Shown here: positions 1 through 7,797 of the stretch, piece by piece
How the letters are laid out: each line of letters opens with the position of its first letter
Numbering within the stretch: position 1 is the stretch's first letter
DNA from: Variovorax paradoxus
GTDB lineage: Bacteria; Pseudomonadota; Gammaproteobacteria; Burkholderiales; Burkholderiaceae_C
Reading direction: 5' to 3'
Length of the DNA stretch: 64,000 nucleotides
NCBI RefSeq assembly: GCF_030815855.1
Contig: NZ_JAUSXG010000001.1
Location: forward strand, 3,224,001-3,288,000
Made by a program: the position numbers and the translations under genes
The notes under the pieces: model-generated
Database searches by the model: none
What the model saw: the letters and a program-made list of their open reading frames with translations, nothing else
Told to the model about the DNA's origin: nothing

Positions 1-380
1 GTGACCATCGCGAGGCCGGCGCCCGCGAAGGACCAGATCATCTGGGCCAAGCCCGGGGCATAGTCCTCCCTGTCGCGCAATAGAAAGCTCAGGACGAACA
101 GGAGCAGGACGACGACGTTGCCGGCGCCGTGCATCGCGCCGATGCGCTTCGCCCGGGTCCCTGCCGGAATGCCCAGCCAATCGATGGTGCCGAAAGGCGC
201 GGCAAGCAGGCCGCCCACGAGCCCTGCCGCGATCATCCAGTAAGAGACGGCGGCCATGACCTGGCTGCTGCTGATCAGGTAAATGATGTCGAACACCACC
301 GCCGTGGCGAGCAGTCCCAGCGGAAACACCACCAGCATCTGGTGCACCGGGTGGCCGAGAAAACGGGCTCTTGCGTGCAT
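1..380 (-). CDS. DUF2231 membrane protein, partial
   Basis: Partial gene; the left window edge removes its C-terminus, leaving 126 visible residues. The N-terminus (MHARARFLGHPVHQML) followed by several hydrophobic segments (VVFPLGLLATAVVFDIIYL; MIAAGLVGGLLAAPFG; VVVLLLFVLSFLL) matches the DUF2231 family of small inner-membrane proteins of unknown function. The His-Pro-x-His motif near residue 10 is typical. The ATG at 380 is supported by a nearly perfect Shine-Dalgarno, GGAGGTGATC, just upstream (383-392 on the opposite strand). It is transcribed away from the iron-permease-like gene. No biochemical role can be assigned from sequence. Confidence 0.8.
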   Translation of the reverse strand, partial: MHARARFLGHPVHQMLVVFPLGLLATAVVFDIIYLISSSQVMAAVSYWMIAAGLVGGLLAAPFGTIDWLGIPAGTRAKRIGAMHGAGNVVVLLLFVLSFLLRDREDYAPGLAQMIWSFAGAGLAMV

Positions 381-610
381 GGGATCACCTCCGTTGACTG
401 AGACCGCCATCTGAGCCACAACGGCGGCACCCCCGCGCGGGCCGCCGCCGCCAGTCAGGGTCGGCACTGTCCTACCCTCGCACGGCAGCGCGCACTACGC
501 CGTCAAGCGAGCAGATAGCTCGCCACCCACACCTCCAAAGGGAAATTTCAACTTCCTTTTATCGGCGATGGATGACGCCTCGCGCGCCCCGATGCATCAG
601 GCTTCGCGGC

Positions 611-1054
611 ATGGACAAGTTCTTTGCATCTTTCGCCAATGCCACGGCGCACGCGGCCGGCAGTCCACTCGCCTTTCTGATCTGCATCGCGCTGGTCATC
701 GCGTGGGCGGTTTCGGGCCCGTTCTTCCATTTTTCGGAAAACTGGCAGCTGACCATCAACACGGGCACCACCATCATCACGTTCCTGATGGTGTTCCTGA
801 TCCAGAACACGCAAAACCGCGACGGGGCGGCGCTTCAGACCAAGCTCGACGAGTTGATCCGTTCGTCGAGCGCCGGTGACGAGTTCATCGGCATCGAGAA
901 GTTGACGGACAAGGAACTGGCCGAACTGCACGAGAAATGCGAACGGGCAGCCAAAGTGAGCCACGCGGCGCTCGACAAGACGCGCAACGAACGCGTGCGG
1001 CGCGCGCACAAGGGCGTAGTCAACGAAGCAACCAGAGCGGAAAGCAAAACATGA
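611..1054 (+). CDS. low-affinity iron permease family protein
   Basis: 147-residue protein starting at MDKFFASFANATAHAAGS. It resembles the low-affinity iron permease (Fet4-like, PF04120) family found as short bacterial proteins. Two hydrophobic segments (PLAFLICIALVIAWAVSGPF and the TGTTIITFLMVFLIQNTQNR stretch) carry the family signature TTxxTFLMVFLIQNTQNRD; a charged cytoplasmic tail follows. Iron transport is a family name rather than a demonstrated role for short bacterial versions. I chose the ATG at 611 over an upstream in-frame ATG at 572 because the upstream 13 residues lack family similarity. It overlaps the next gene by ATGA, so the two are probably translationally coupled. Confidence 0.8.
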   Translation: MDKFFASFANATAHAAGSPLAFLICIALVIAWAVSGPFFHFSENWQLTINTGTTIITFLMVFLIQNTQNRDGAALQTKLDELIRSSSAGDEFIGIEKLTDKELAELHEKCERAAKVSHAALDKTRNERVRRAHKGVVNEATRAESKT

Positions 1055-1470
1055 AGAAATCGATTTGGAAACTGTACGGCTATGGGTGGGTCACCCTCGG
1101 CTTCTTCCTCGTTTCGTTGGTCGGGCATTGGGTCTTTGGCTGGTTCGCCTATGTCGACGAGCAAAAGAACTTCGGCGTTCCGCCGGAGATGTCGGGCTAC
1201 TTGATCCAGATGTCGAGGGACACCCTGGAGAACTGGCAGTCGGAGTTCCTGCAACTGCTGTGGCAGATCGGGGGCCTGGCTTTCCTTCTCTATGTCGGCT
1301 CGCCGCAATCCAAGGAGGGAGACGACCGGATGGAGGCCAAGATCGATGCGATCCTGGCGGCGGTGGACCCGAAGAATGCCGATGTCCTGATCGACGAAAT
1401 CGACCAGGAATACGCGGGACGGCACACCGATCGGCGCTGGACAAAGCTGGCAGAGAAAGACGCGTCGTAA
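1051..1470 (+). CDS. DUF6766-like membrane protein
   Basis: 139 residues from the ATG at 1051, which overlaps the stop of the preceding gene (ATGA). It has an N-terminal membrane segment (YGWVTLGFFLVSLVGHWVFG), a short loop, and a second segment (FLQLLWQIGGLAFLLYVGS) followed by Gly-Ser-x-x-Ser-Lys-Glu. This pattern matches the DUF6766 family, small two-helix membrane proteins of unknown function often found beside stress genes. The C-terminal 50 residues are charged and probably cytoplasmic. The coupling suggests it works with the iron-permease-like protein, but that is inference. Confidence 0.6.
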   Translation: MKKSIWKLYGYGWVTLGFFLVSLVGHWVFGWFAYVDEQKNFGVPPEMSGYLIQMSRDTLENWQSEFLQLLWQIGGLAFLLYVGSPQSKEGDDRMEAKIDAILAAVDPKNADVLIDEIDQEYAGRHTDRRWTKLAEKDAS

Positions 1471-1511
1471 GTCGCCCGCGTGCAAAAAGGAAAGCCGGGA
1501 AGCCTTCATTC

Positions 1512-1934
1512 ATGCTCGAGCAGACAACGACAACGCTCGACTTCGGCACCCGCGGCCGGGGCCTTGTCGAGATCACCGGCGCCGTTGGCCAGTGGGTGGA
1601 GCGCTCCGGCCTTCAGACCGGCCTGTTGACGCTCTTCGTCCGGCATACGTCGGCCAGTCTGCTGGTGCAGGAGAACGCGGATCCGGATGTCCAGGCGGAC
1701 CTCGACCGCTTCTTCGCGCGGCTGGTACCCGACGGCGACTCTCTTTTTAGGCACCGCGACGAAGGACCGGATGACATGCCCGCGCATGTCCGTGCGGCGC
1801 TGACCGCGGTTCAGCTGTCGATTCCGGTCACGCAGGGCCGCATGGCGCTAGGCACCTGGCAGGGCATCTATCTCTGGGAGCACCGGCTGAAGCCGCATTC
1901 AAGGCAAGTGGTCCTGCACTTGATCGGCTCCTAG
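1512..1934 (+). CDS. YjbQ family (UPF0047) protein
   Basis: 140 residues. The sequence contains the whole UPF0047/YjbQ fold signature: TLFVRHTSASLLVQENADPDV, the conserved Asp-Met-Pro-Ala-His segment (residues about 84-90), and GTWQGIYLWEHR near the C-terminus. YjbQ proteins are small trimeric enzymes; the E. coli member shows weak thiamine-phosphate synthase activity, but the physiological reaction is not settled. Family length is about 135-140, so it is full length. It stands alone, 41 bases after the DUF6766-like gene and convergent with the VOC gene. Confidence 0.9.
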   Translation: MLEQTTTTLDFGTRGRGLVEITGAVGQWVERSGLQTGLLTLFVRHTSASLLVQENADPDVQADLDRFFARLVPDGDSLFRHRDEGPDDMPAHVRAALTAVQLSIPVTQGRMALGTWQGIYLWEHRLKPHSRQVVLHLIGS

Positions 1935-1941
1935 CGTCGCT

Positions 1942-2502
1942 TCAGTGGCTCGCGGCCCTCAGCGCCTCGCTGCGCTGGGCGAAGCGGGCCGCCCATTCTT
2001 CGGCCGGCATGAAGCTCGGGTCCGATCGGACCACCCGTTCGGTCTGGGCCCAGATCGCTTCGTCCGTCTCGTCGAGCTCGAGCGGATCGCCGTGTGGCTG
2101 GCTGACATACCACGGCGTATCGAGGTAGACCTCGACCGTGTTGTCTTCAGGGTCCATGCAGTAGATGGAGAGCGCGTTGCCGTGGTTCAGGCCCCGCATC
2201 TTCGTCGCGCCGAGCGACAGTGCGCGGCGGCGTGCCTCGCGCAGATGATCGATGGTCTCGACCTTGAACGAGAGCTGCATCACGGTGCTGGGCGTATCGG
2301 CGCCGCGGCCGCCCGCCAGGACCAGCTGATGATGCTGGTCGTCGCGACCACTCAGGAACACGAGCTCGTACCGGAAGGTGCCGCCGACGCCTCGGTCGGT
2401 CTCCTGCATGTCGAACACGCCGGTGTAAAAGCGCTTCATCACCACGAGGTCGCGGCAGAAGATGCCGCAGTGGGACAGGTTGGGAATGTAGGGTGCGTTC
2501 AC
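1942..2502 (-). CDS. VOC family (glyoxalase/extradiol dioxygenase fold) protein
   Basis: 186 residues with a GTG start at 2502. It is a vicinal-oxygen-chelate protein of the 2,3-dihydroxybiphenyl dioxygenase type. Candidate metal ligands are His11 (LSHCGIF), His57 or His58 (DDQHHQLVL) and Glu124 (NTVEVYLDTPWY). The terminal DTPWYV motif with a 50-residue tail is common in catechol-dioxygenase-like proteins of catabolic operons. It is the last gene of a five-gene minus-strand operon, 23 bases after the quinone oxidoreductase. The substrate is unknown; ring cleavage or lyase chemistry are both possible. Confidence 0.85.
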   Translation of the reverse strand: MNAPYIPNLSHCGIFCRDLVVMKRFYTGVFDMQETDRGVGGTFRYELVFLSGRDDQHHQLVLAGGRGADTPSTVMQLSFKVETIDHLREARRRALSLGATKMRGLNHGNALSIYCMDPEDNTVEVYLDTPWYVSQPHGDPLELDETDEAIWAQTERVVRSDPSFMPAEEWAARFAQRSEALRAASH

Positions 2503-2525
2503 GGCGGCTTTCAGGGTTCGGGGGT

Positions 2526-3530
2526 TCAGGGAATCAGGACGAGCTTGCCGAGCGAACCGCCGCGGTCGAGCAGTTCATGCGCCTGCCGGGCATCGGCGAG
2601 GGGCATGCGGGTGGCGCGCGGGGCGCGCACCTTTCCCGCCGCCATCAGCGCGATCGCCTCCTCCATCAGCCCGCGGCGCTGCGCCACGTCGTTGTCGACG
2701 GTGTGGATGGAGAAGGTGCGGATCGCCAGGCTCTTGCCCAGCAGCTTGCGCAGTTCGTCGAACACATCGCTCGATGGCGGGCCGGCGAGGATGTTGTAGG
2801 AGACCGCCATGCCGAAGGGCGCGAGCGACCGCAGGCAGGCGATGAAGAGCGGCCCGCCGACGTGGTCGAACGCCAGGTCCGCACCGCGTCCATCGGTCAG
2901 CGCCATCACGCGTTCGGGCAGCGCCGCGGCGTCGCTGCCGATCACCTCGCTCACGCCGTTCTCGCGTGCGAAGGCGCGCTTCTCTTCCGAAGAAGCCGTG
3001 CCGATCACGCGCAGGCCGCGCGCGCGGGCGACCTGCGCCAGCGCGGTTGCAACGCCCCCGGCGGCTCCGGGTACGAGGACGGTCTGCGCCGGCAGATGGC
3101 CGTTGCTCGCGAGCAAGGCGATGGCAAGCTGGAAGTTGCCCAGGCTCACGGCGTCCTCGAAGCCGATGGACGCCGGCAGCACGAAAGGCGCCGCTTCGCT
3201 CACGCAGATGTATTCGGCGTAGCAGCCGCCGCGCTGCGGCAGCTCGCGCGCGCTCACGAGCACGCGCTCGCCCACCGGCAGCCGCGCGACACCGGGACCG
3301 ACCGCATCGACCGTTCCCGCCATTTCGTTGCCGGGAATGGCAGGCAGCGGCGGCATCCATTTGTAGGTGCCGTTGCGGATGAGCACGTCGGGTCCGCCGG
3401 CGCCGATGGCCGCCGCCTTGACGCGGACCTGGCCCGGCCCGGGCTCGGGCAGCGGCAGATCGACCAGCCCAAGGACTTCGGGCCCGCCCGTCTCCGACAG
3501 TTGCACGGCGCGCATGGTGTGCATCGCCAT
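2526..3530 (-). CDS. zinc-independent MDR quinone oxidoreductase
   Basis: 334-residue medium-chain dehydrogenase/reductase of the NADPH:quinone oxidoreductase branch. The N-terminus (MRAVQLSETGGPEVL) is the classic QOR opening; the cofactor-binding loop is VLVPGAAGGVATALAQVARARG (about residues 155-175), with AFDHVGGP downstream. Zinc ligands of true alcohol dehydrogenases are absent. Three in-frame ATGs (3530, 3524, 3515) are possible; 3530 lies 2 bases after the upstream stop and suggests coupling. It is co-transcribed with the amino acid synthesis family protein and the VOC protein, so it probably reduces an intermediate in the same catabolic route. Confidence 0.85.
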   Translation of the reverse strand: MAMHTMRAVQLSETGGPEVLGLVDLPLPEPGPGQVRVKAAAIGAGGPDVLIRNGTYKWMPPLPAIPGNEMAGTVDAVGPGVARLPVGERVLVSARELPQRGGCYAEYICVSEAAPFVLPASIGFEDAVSLGNFQLAIALLASNGHLPAQTVLVPGAAGGVATALAQVARARGLRVIGTASSEEKRAFARENGVSEVIGSDAAALPERVMALTDGRGADLAFDHVGGPLFIACLRSLAPFGMAVSYNILAGPPSSDVFDELRKLLGKSLAIRTFSIHTVDNDVAQRRGLMEEAIALMAAGKVRAPRATRMPLADARQAHELLDRGGSLGKLVLIP

Positions 3531-3532
3531 GC

Positions 3533-4111
3533 TCAGCGCTGCCCGTCGTTCATCGAGACCTTGTCCTTGGTCAGGCCGCCGAGGCGCGAGTGGATGCGCC
3601 CGCCGTCCGCCATCGCCAGCGCGAACAGGATCTCGTCGGGCCGCGGCGCGTCCTGGATGCCGACTTCGACGGTGTTGAAGTGGCTGCGCACGTAGGCGGC
3701 ATGGATGTAGTGCAGCGGCACCATCAGCCGGTAGCCGGTTGCGGCCACCGCCTTGGCCGCAGGCACGATGGCCTTGGGTTCGCCGAGCACCTGCCGCATG
3801 GCCCAACCGCCCGCCTCGTGCCAGACGGCGCCATGCTCGAGCTCGCCGTTGACACCGACGATGGCCGCCTTGCCGTAGGCCTCGACCGTGTCCTTGCCCA
3901 GCGCGGCGGCGAGTTCTTCCGCCAGCGAGGTGCCGAGGCTCCGCAGTTCCGCCATGAACGGCATCAGGTCGGGCTCGTGGCGGCCGGCGTAGGGATTGCG
4001 GATGACCGCACACGCGGCGGCAATGCGCAGCGGCTTCCCGGACGGCGGGCCGCCCTCGTGGAAGACGGTTTCGATGGTCAGGCTTCGTTTGCGCAGCGCG
4101 ATCAGTGACAT
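3533..4111 (-). CDS. amino acid synthesis family protein (PF06684)
   Basis: 192 residues from the ATG at 4111 (MSLIALRKRSLTIETVFHEGG). The sequence matches the amino acid synthesis (DUF1185) family: RIAAACAVIRNPYAGRHEPDL, VNGELEHGAVWH and the C-terminal GGRIHSRLGGL motif are all present. The family was named from a fungal context; its bacterial reaction is not established. A second in-frame ATG at 4135 lies in a tandem ATGA repeat that begins inside the stop of the upstream receptor gene. Its presence between a Bug receptor and an oxidoreductase marks a small-acid catabolic operon. Confidence 0.8.
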   Translation of the reverse strand: MSLIALRKRSLTIETVFHEGGPPSGKPLRIAAACAVIRNPYAGRHEPDLMPFMAELRSLGTSLAEELAAALGKDTVEAYGKAAIVGVNGELEHGAVWHEAGGWAMRQVLGEPKAIVPAAKAVAATGYRLMVPLHYIHAAYVRSHFNTVEVGIQDAPRPDEILFALAMADGGRIHSRLGGLTKDKVSMNDGQR

Positions 4112-4139
4112 GGCTCGGTTCTTTCGTTCATTCATTCAT

Positions 4140-5111
4140 TCATTGCCTGGGAATCTTGGCATCGGCGACCACCTGGGTCCACCTCTCGAGTTCCCGGGTG
4201 ACCATCGTCTTCATTTCTTCGGGCGTGCTGCCGCGCGCTTCGCCGCCCATGTCTTCCAGCCGCTGGCGCACGGCCGGCGATTGCAGCGCGCGCAGCGTCT
4301 CGGCATTGAGCCGCTCGACGATGGCGCGCGGCGTACCCGCCGGCGCCAGGATGCCGGCCCAGGACCTCACGTCGTAGCCCGCCACGCCCTGCTCCGCAAC
4401 CGCAGGCACTTTGGGCAGGCCCGGCCAGTGCTGAGGGCCGGTCGTCGCAATGGCGCGCAGCTTGCCGGCCTGGATGTTCGACATCACGGCCGTCGGCGGC
4501 GCAATGATGAAGGGCACCTCGCCCCCGAGCAGCGCGGTGACGGCGGCGGCATCGCCCCGGTAGGGGACGTGCATCAGCGAGACGCCCGCCATCTTCGCGA
4601 GCAGTTCACCGGCCAGATGGTGCGTCGACCCGATGCCCGCGGTGCCGTAGGCAACAGTGCCCGGCGCGGTCTTGGCTGACGCGATGATTTCGGCCAGCCC
4701 CTGCACCTTCGAACTGGCGTTGACCACGATCAGGAACGGAAAGTAGGTGATGGTCGAAACCGCCTCGAAGTCGCCCACCGTCTTGTACGGCAGCGTGTTG
4801 TACAGCGCACCCGCCACCGCATGCCCGCCGGTGGCCAGCAGCAGCGTATAGCCGTCGGGCTTGGCGCGCGCCACGGTGGCGGCGGCAATGGTTCCTCCCG
4901 CGCCGGCCTGCGCTTCGACCACCAGCGGCTGGCCGAGCGCCTTGCCCATCTCGGCGCCGATGGCGCGGGCAATCGCGTCGGCATTGCCGCCCGGCGCGAA
5001 GCCTTGGTAGAGCTTCACCGCGCGCTCCGGGTAGCCTTGCGCAAAGGCCCGAAACGCGGGCCACGCGGCCGCCGTCATCGCGCAGGCGGAGAGAAGTGTT
5101 CTTCGTTTCAA
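4140..5111 (-). CDS. Bug-family (TctC-like) periplasmic receptor
   Basis: 323-residue periplasmic substrate-binding protein of tripartite tricarboxylate transporters. A signal peptide (LKRRTLLSACAMTAAAWPAFRAFAQG) precedes the mature start YPERAVKLYQGFAPGG. Family hallmarks are AKPDGYTLLLAT, MHVPYRGDAAAV and the ILAPAGTPRAIV loop near the C-terminus. I chose a TTG start at 5111 because AGGAGA sits 8 bases upstream and the signal peptide begins there; the ATG at 5153 would add 14 non-conserved residues. It lies 71 bases after the FAH gene and probably captures the operon's substrate. No membrane TctAB partner lies beside it; the nearest is at 11835-13785. Confidence 0.9.
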   Translation of the reverse strand: MKRRTLLSACAMTAAAWPAFRAFAQGYPERAVKLYQGFAPGGNADAIARAIGAEMGKALGQPLVVEAQAGAGGTIAAATVARAKPDGYTLLLATGGHAVAGALYNTLPYKTVGDFEAVSTITYFPFLIVVNASSKVQGLAEIIASAKTAPGTVAYGTAGIGSTHHLAGELLAKMAGVSLMHVPYRGDAAAVTALLGGEVPFIIAPPTAVMSNIQAGKLRAIATTGPQHWPGLPKVPAVAEQGVAGYDVRSWAGILAPAGTPRAIVERLNAETLRALQSPAVRQRLEDMGGEARGSTPEEMKTMVTRELERWTQVVADAKIPRQ

Positions 5112-5182
5112 GTTTGTCTCCTGAGGCGGCGTCCTTCGCGGGACGTCTCGCACGATGCTCGGTCGAAGAGGCTTTCTTTATT

Positions 5183-6043
5183 TCAGTCCTGTGCAACCAC
5201 GTGGTTGCGCAGCAGGCCCACGGCTTCGATCTCGACTTCGACCACGTCGCCCGGCTTCATGAACCGCGGCGGCTTCTTGCTCCAGCCCACGCCGGCCGGC
5301 GTGCCGGTGATGATCAGGTCGCCGGGCACGAGCGTGAAGATGGTCGACGCATAGGCGATGAGGCGCGGGATCGGGAAGATCATGTGGCCCGTGTGGCTGG
5401 ACTGCACCACTTCGCCGTTGAGGCGCGTCTCGAGCTTGAGTTCGCGGCCCGGTGCGATCTCGTCGGCCGTGACCATCCACGGGCCGAAGCCGCCGGTGGA
5501 TTCGAAGTTCTTTCCCGAGGCGATCTGCTTGGCATGGAACTGCCACTCGCGCACGCTGCCGTCGTTGTAGCAGCTGTAGCCGGCCACGTGCGCCCATGCA
5601 TCGGCCTCCTGGATGTCGCGGCCGGCCTTGCCGATGATCACGGCCAGTTCGCCCTCCCAGTCGAGCGACTCGGACACGCGCGGGCGGACGATGGGGCCTT
5701 CGTGCGGCGTCTGCGAGCGCCACACGCGCAGGAAGATCGGCGGCTCCTCGGAGAGTTCGCGGTGCATGCCCGCGGCCAGCACCTCCTGGTGATGGTCCAT
5801 GTAGTTGCGCACGGCGCAGACGATCTTCTCGGACTTCGGAATCACAGGCAGGTAGCGGACGTCGGAGAGCGGCACATCGGCGGCGAGGCCCGCGACCAAT
5901 GCGTCGCGCCGCGCGAAGTCGGCGCTGGCGATGAAGTCGGCCAAGGTGGCGTGGCCGGTGCGTGCGGCCAGTTCGACCACGCCGCCGTCGACGACGGCGC
6001 CCCAGGTTTCGCGGCCGGCGAGTGAGTAGGACATCAATTTCAT
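5183..6043 (-). CDS. fumarylacetoacetate hydrolase family protein
   Basis: 286 residues from the ATG at 6043 (MKLMSYSLAGRETWG). The C-terminal FAH domain is intact: EKIVCAVRNYMDH, then the metal-binding segment PPIFLRVWRSQTPHEGPI, SLDWEGELAVIIGKAGRDI, and GDLIITGTPAGVG. Enzymes of this family hydrolyse or decarboxylate beta-diketo acids and act late in aromatic or sugar-acid catabolism. It is the first gene of the minus-strand operon that runs to 1942 and sits downstream of three phased TGCA-centred sites, probably bound by the GntR regulator at 6357-7082. The exact substrate cannot be read from sequence. Confidence 0.9.
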   Translation of the reverse strand: MKLMSYSLAGRETWGAVVDGGVVELAARTGHATLADFIASADFARRDALVAGLAADVPLSDVRYLPVIPKSEKIVCAVRNYMDHHQEVLAAGMHRELSEEPPIFLRVWRSQTPHEGPIVRPRVSESLDWEGELAVIIGKAGRDIQEADAWAHVAGYSCYNDGSVREWQFHAKQIASGKNFESTGGFGPWMVTADEIAPGRELKLETRLNGEVVQSSHTGHMIFPIPRLIAYASTIFTLVPGDLIITGTPAGVGWSKKPPRFMKPGDVVEVEIEAVGLLRNHVVAQD

Positions 6044-6109
6044 GCGTTGCTTCTTTCGGATGGGACGTTGCACACCGGATCGACCTCGACCCGCTCGATG
6101 CACAGATTA

Positions 6110-6151
6110 ATGCATGAACATATTTTTGTGCATAAAACTGATGTCATGCAT
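6110..6151. promoter_or_regulatory. three phased TGCA-centred operator sites
   Basis: TGCA cores at 6111, 6129 and 6147 are spaced exactly 18 bases apart. The middle one sits in the near-palindrome TTTTGTGCATAAAA (6124-6137); the outer ones in ATGCAT. A related perfect palindrome, TTTATGCATAAA, lies at the start of the GntR gene (7074-7085). I infer operators of that GntR protein controlling the FAH operon. Confidence 0.55.
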
Positions 6152-6313
6152 AGTGGTTTTTACCGAGCATGAAGACGGCCATGAACGCGAGCGCCCACGC
6201 CTGCGGCTGCGCGAGGGGCGCAGAGTCAAGGGTGGGATCGCTTGGTGAGTGGAGCCCGGTGCGCAGCACCGGTCCATCGAACGCCGCGAGCGGGCGTGCG
6301 CATCTCTCGTCTT

Positions 6314-6333
6314 GCGTACAGACGCCTGTACGC
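6314..6333. repeat. perfect 8-bp inverted repeat
   Basis: GCGTACAG and CTGTACGC flank a 4-base loop (ACGC) in the 313-base interval between the FAH start and the GntR stop. It lies just after the GntR gene end and may be its terminator, but no T-run follows on the minus strand. Apart from this hairpin and the operator sites the interval holds nothing else I can support; a 63-codon ORF at 6169-6360 looks spurious. Confidence 0.5.
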
Positions 6334-6356
6334 GGCGGTTTCAGTTCGGCTAGGCT

Positions 6357-7082
6357 TTAGCTTCGGCCAGCGCGGCCGGCCAGCGTGCCGAGCACCGCCG
6401 TGACATTGCGTTGGGTGCTGAGAATGTGTTCTTCCAGCAGCGCGCAGGCCGTCTTCGCATCGCGCCGCAAGGTGGCATCCATGATCTTGCGGTGCTCGGC
6501 CGATTTGCGCCGGGCCGTCTTGCGAAAGCGGGCCGAATAGCGGCGGTAGCGCTCCGCCTGGTCGAACAGGCTCGCGCTCCACGAGCGCATGCGCTCCGAC
6601 GGGCAGGCCGCAATCAGCGCGGCATGGAACGCCGTATGGACCTGGGTCCAGTTGTCGTCGAGCACGACCGGTCCGTCGCTGAGCCGGCCTTCGACTTTCT
6701 CCAGGCGGTGGAAGGCGCCGACCACGAGGGCTTCCCACGCGTCGTCGCCGTTCGCAATCGATTCCCGCAGCGCGGGGATGTCGAGCATGAGGCGCATCCG
6801 GCTGATGTCCGCCAGGTCCTCCGCCGAGATGTCCGCAACCCTGAAGCCCCGGCGCTCGTCGGCGCGGATCAGCCCCTCCTGCGCGAGCCGGCTGAGCGCT
6901 TCGCGCAACGGGCTGCTGGAAAAGCCGTAGGCGGTTTGAAGCTCGTCCAGCTTGAGCTTGGCCCCTGCCCCGTAGGTGCCCGACAGCACGTCCTGGCGCA
7001 ACCGAAGGAAGGCCTGGTCGACCAGCGGAAGCGCCCGCGCGGCAGGCACGTCATTTTTGTACATGGTTTCAATTTTATGCAT
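6357..7082 (-). CDS. GntR family regulator (FCD type)
   Basis: 241 residues from the ATG at 7082 (MHKIETMYKND); starts at 7064 or 7097 are also possible. The N-terminal winged helix (about residues 22-85) has the GntR signature LRQDVLSGTYGAGAKL and SSSPLREALSRLAQEGLI. The all-helical C-terminal FCD ligand domain contains RMRLMLDIPALRESI and FHAALIAAC; its metal-binding His residues appear in HTAFHAAL and EHRKIMDA. It faces the FAH operon with which it probably forms a regulator/target pair. A perfect TTTATGCATAAA palindrome overlaps the 7082 start codon, pointing to autorepression and favouring 7064 as the true start if the site is an upstream operator. Confidence 0.9.
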   Translation of the reverse strand: MHKIETMYKNDVPAARALPLVDQAFLRLRQDVLSGTYGAGAKLKLDELQTAYGFSSSPLREALSRLAQEGLIRADERRGFRVADISAEDLADISRMRLMLDIPALRESIANGDDAWEALVVGAFHRLEKVEGRLSDGPVVLDDNWTQVHTAFHAALIAACPSERMRSWSASLFDQAERYRRYSARFRKTARRKSAEHRKIMDATLRRDAKTACALLEEHILSTQRNVTAVLGTLAGRAGRS

Positions 7083-7085
7083 AAA
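7074..7085. promoter_or_regulatory. GntR autoregulatory palindrome
   Basis: Perfect 12-bp palindrome TTTATGCATAAA at the 5' end of the GntR gene and 30 bases before the divergent reductase start. It shares the TGCATAAA core with the site upstream of the FAH operon. Binding by this GntR is inference. Confidence 0.55.
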
Positions 7086-7116
7086 CTCGCGCCTCATGAA
7101 ACAGGAGTCGATAGCA

Positions 7117-7704
7117 TTGAAGGCCGATCACCCACCCACCCTGCAGCTCGTCGCCATCTCCGGCAGCATTCGCCGCGCGTCGAATTGCACCGCCGTGCTC
7201 CGCAGCCTGCAACCCCTGCTGCCGCCGCACGCGACACTGCAGATCGTCCCGCTGGACGACATTCCGCCCTACAACGCCGACCTCGACGGCGGCTCGCCGC
7301 CCGAGCCGGTGGTGCGGCTCAAGAGCGCCATCGCCGCGGCGGACGGCTTGGTGCTGTGCTCTCCCGAATACAACTACGGCATGCCGGGCGTGCTGAAGAA
7401 TGCAATCGACTGGGCATCGAGGCCGAGCTTTGCATCGCCGCTCAAGGGCAAGCCGGCGCTCATCATGACCGCGTCGCCCGGCACCGCGGGCGGCGTGCGC
7501 GCGCAGGCGCAGATTCGCGATGCGCTGGCTGCCACGCTGGCGCGCCCGCTGGTGCGCCAGCATGTCGCCATCGCGAACGTGGCCTCGCGCATCCAGGACG
7601 GCCGGCTGGTCGACGCGCCGACGCTCGACTTCATCCGCGTGGCGCTCGGCGAGCTGTTGGACGAAATCGCGTTGCTGGCCGGCGCGCGCCAGCGGCAGGC
7701 CTGA
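7117..7704 (+). CDS. NADPH-dependent FMN reductase
   Basis: 195 residues from a TTG at 7117; an ATG at 7096 would add seven residues, but AGGAG at 7103-7107 sits 9 bases before the TTG. The flavodoxin-like fold is clear: VAISGSIRRASNC at the N-terminus binds the FMN phosphate, and SPEYNYGMPGVLKNAIDW is the signature of the FMN-reductase/chromate-reductase family, which reduces FMN or quinones with NAD(P)H. It is transcribed divergently from the GntR gene, with the regulator's palindrome between them, so it may belong to the same regulon. Confidence 0.88.
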   Translation: MKADHPPTLQLVAISGSIRRASNCTAVLRSLQPLLPPHATLQIVPLDDIPPYNADLDGGSPPEPVVRLKSAIAAADGLVLCSPEYNYGMPGVLKNAIDWASRPSFASPLKGKPALIMTASPGTAGGVRAQAQIRDALAATLARPLVRQHVAIANVASRIQDGRLVDAPTLDFIRVALGELLDEIALLAGARQRQA

Positions 7705-7746
7705 GGCGGCAGCGGCTCGATTCCGGGAACTGCCGCTGCCTCTTGC

Positions 7747-7763
7747 GTTCATCTGTTGTTCAT
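7747..7763 (+). promoter_or_regulatory. TTCAT direct repeat upstream of two-component operon
   Basis: Two TTCAT half-sites at 7748 and 7759, 11 bases apart (TTCAT-N6-TTCAT), lie 35-50 bases before the kinase start. The same phasing recurs at 10110-10147 upstream of the secreted SnoaL-like gene. It resembles the TTCAC-N6-TTCAC cre/blr tag bound by CreB-type OmpR regulators; autoregulation by the adjacent response regulator is inference. Confidence 0.55.
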
Positions 7764-7797
7764 GCGGGAGCATCCGAGGCGGCGCTAAAGTCGCTTC

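Noticed and set aside
6169..6360. 63-codon ORF between FAH and GntR
   Set aside because: No Shine-Dalgarno, low-complexity composition, and it overlaps the operator and hairpin region.
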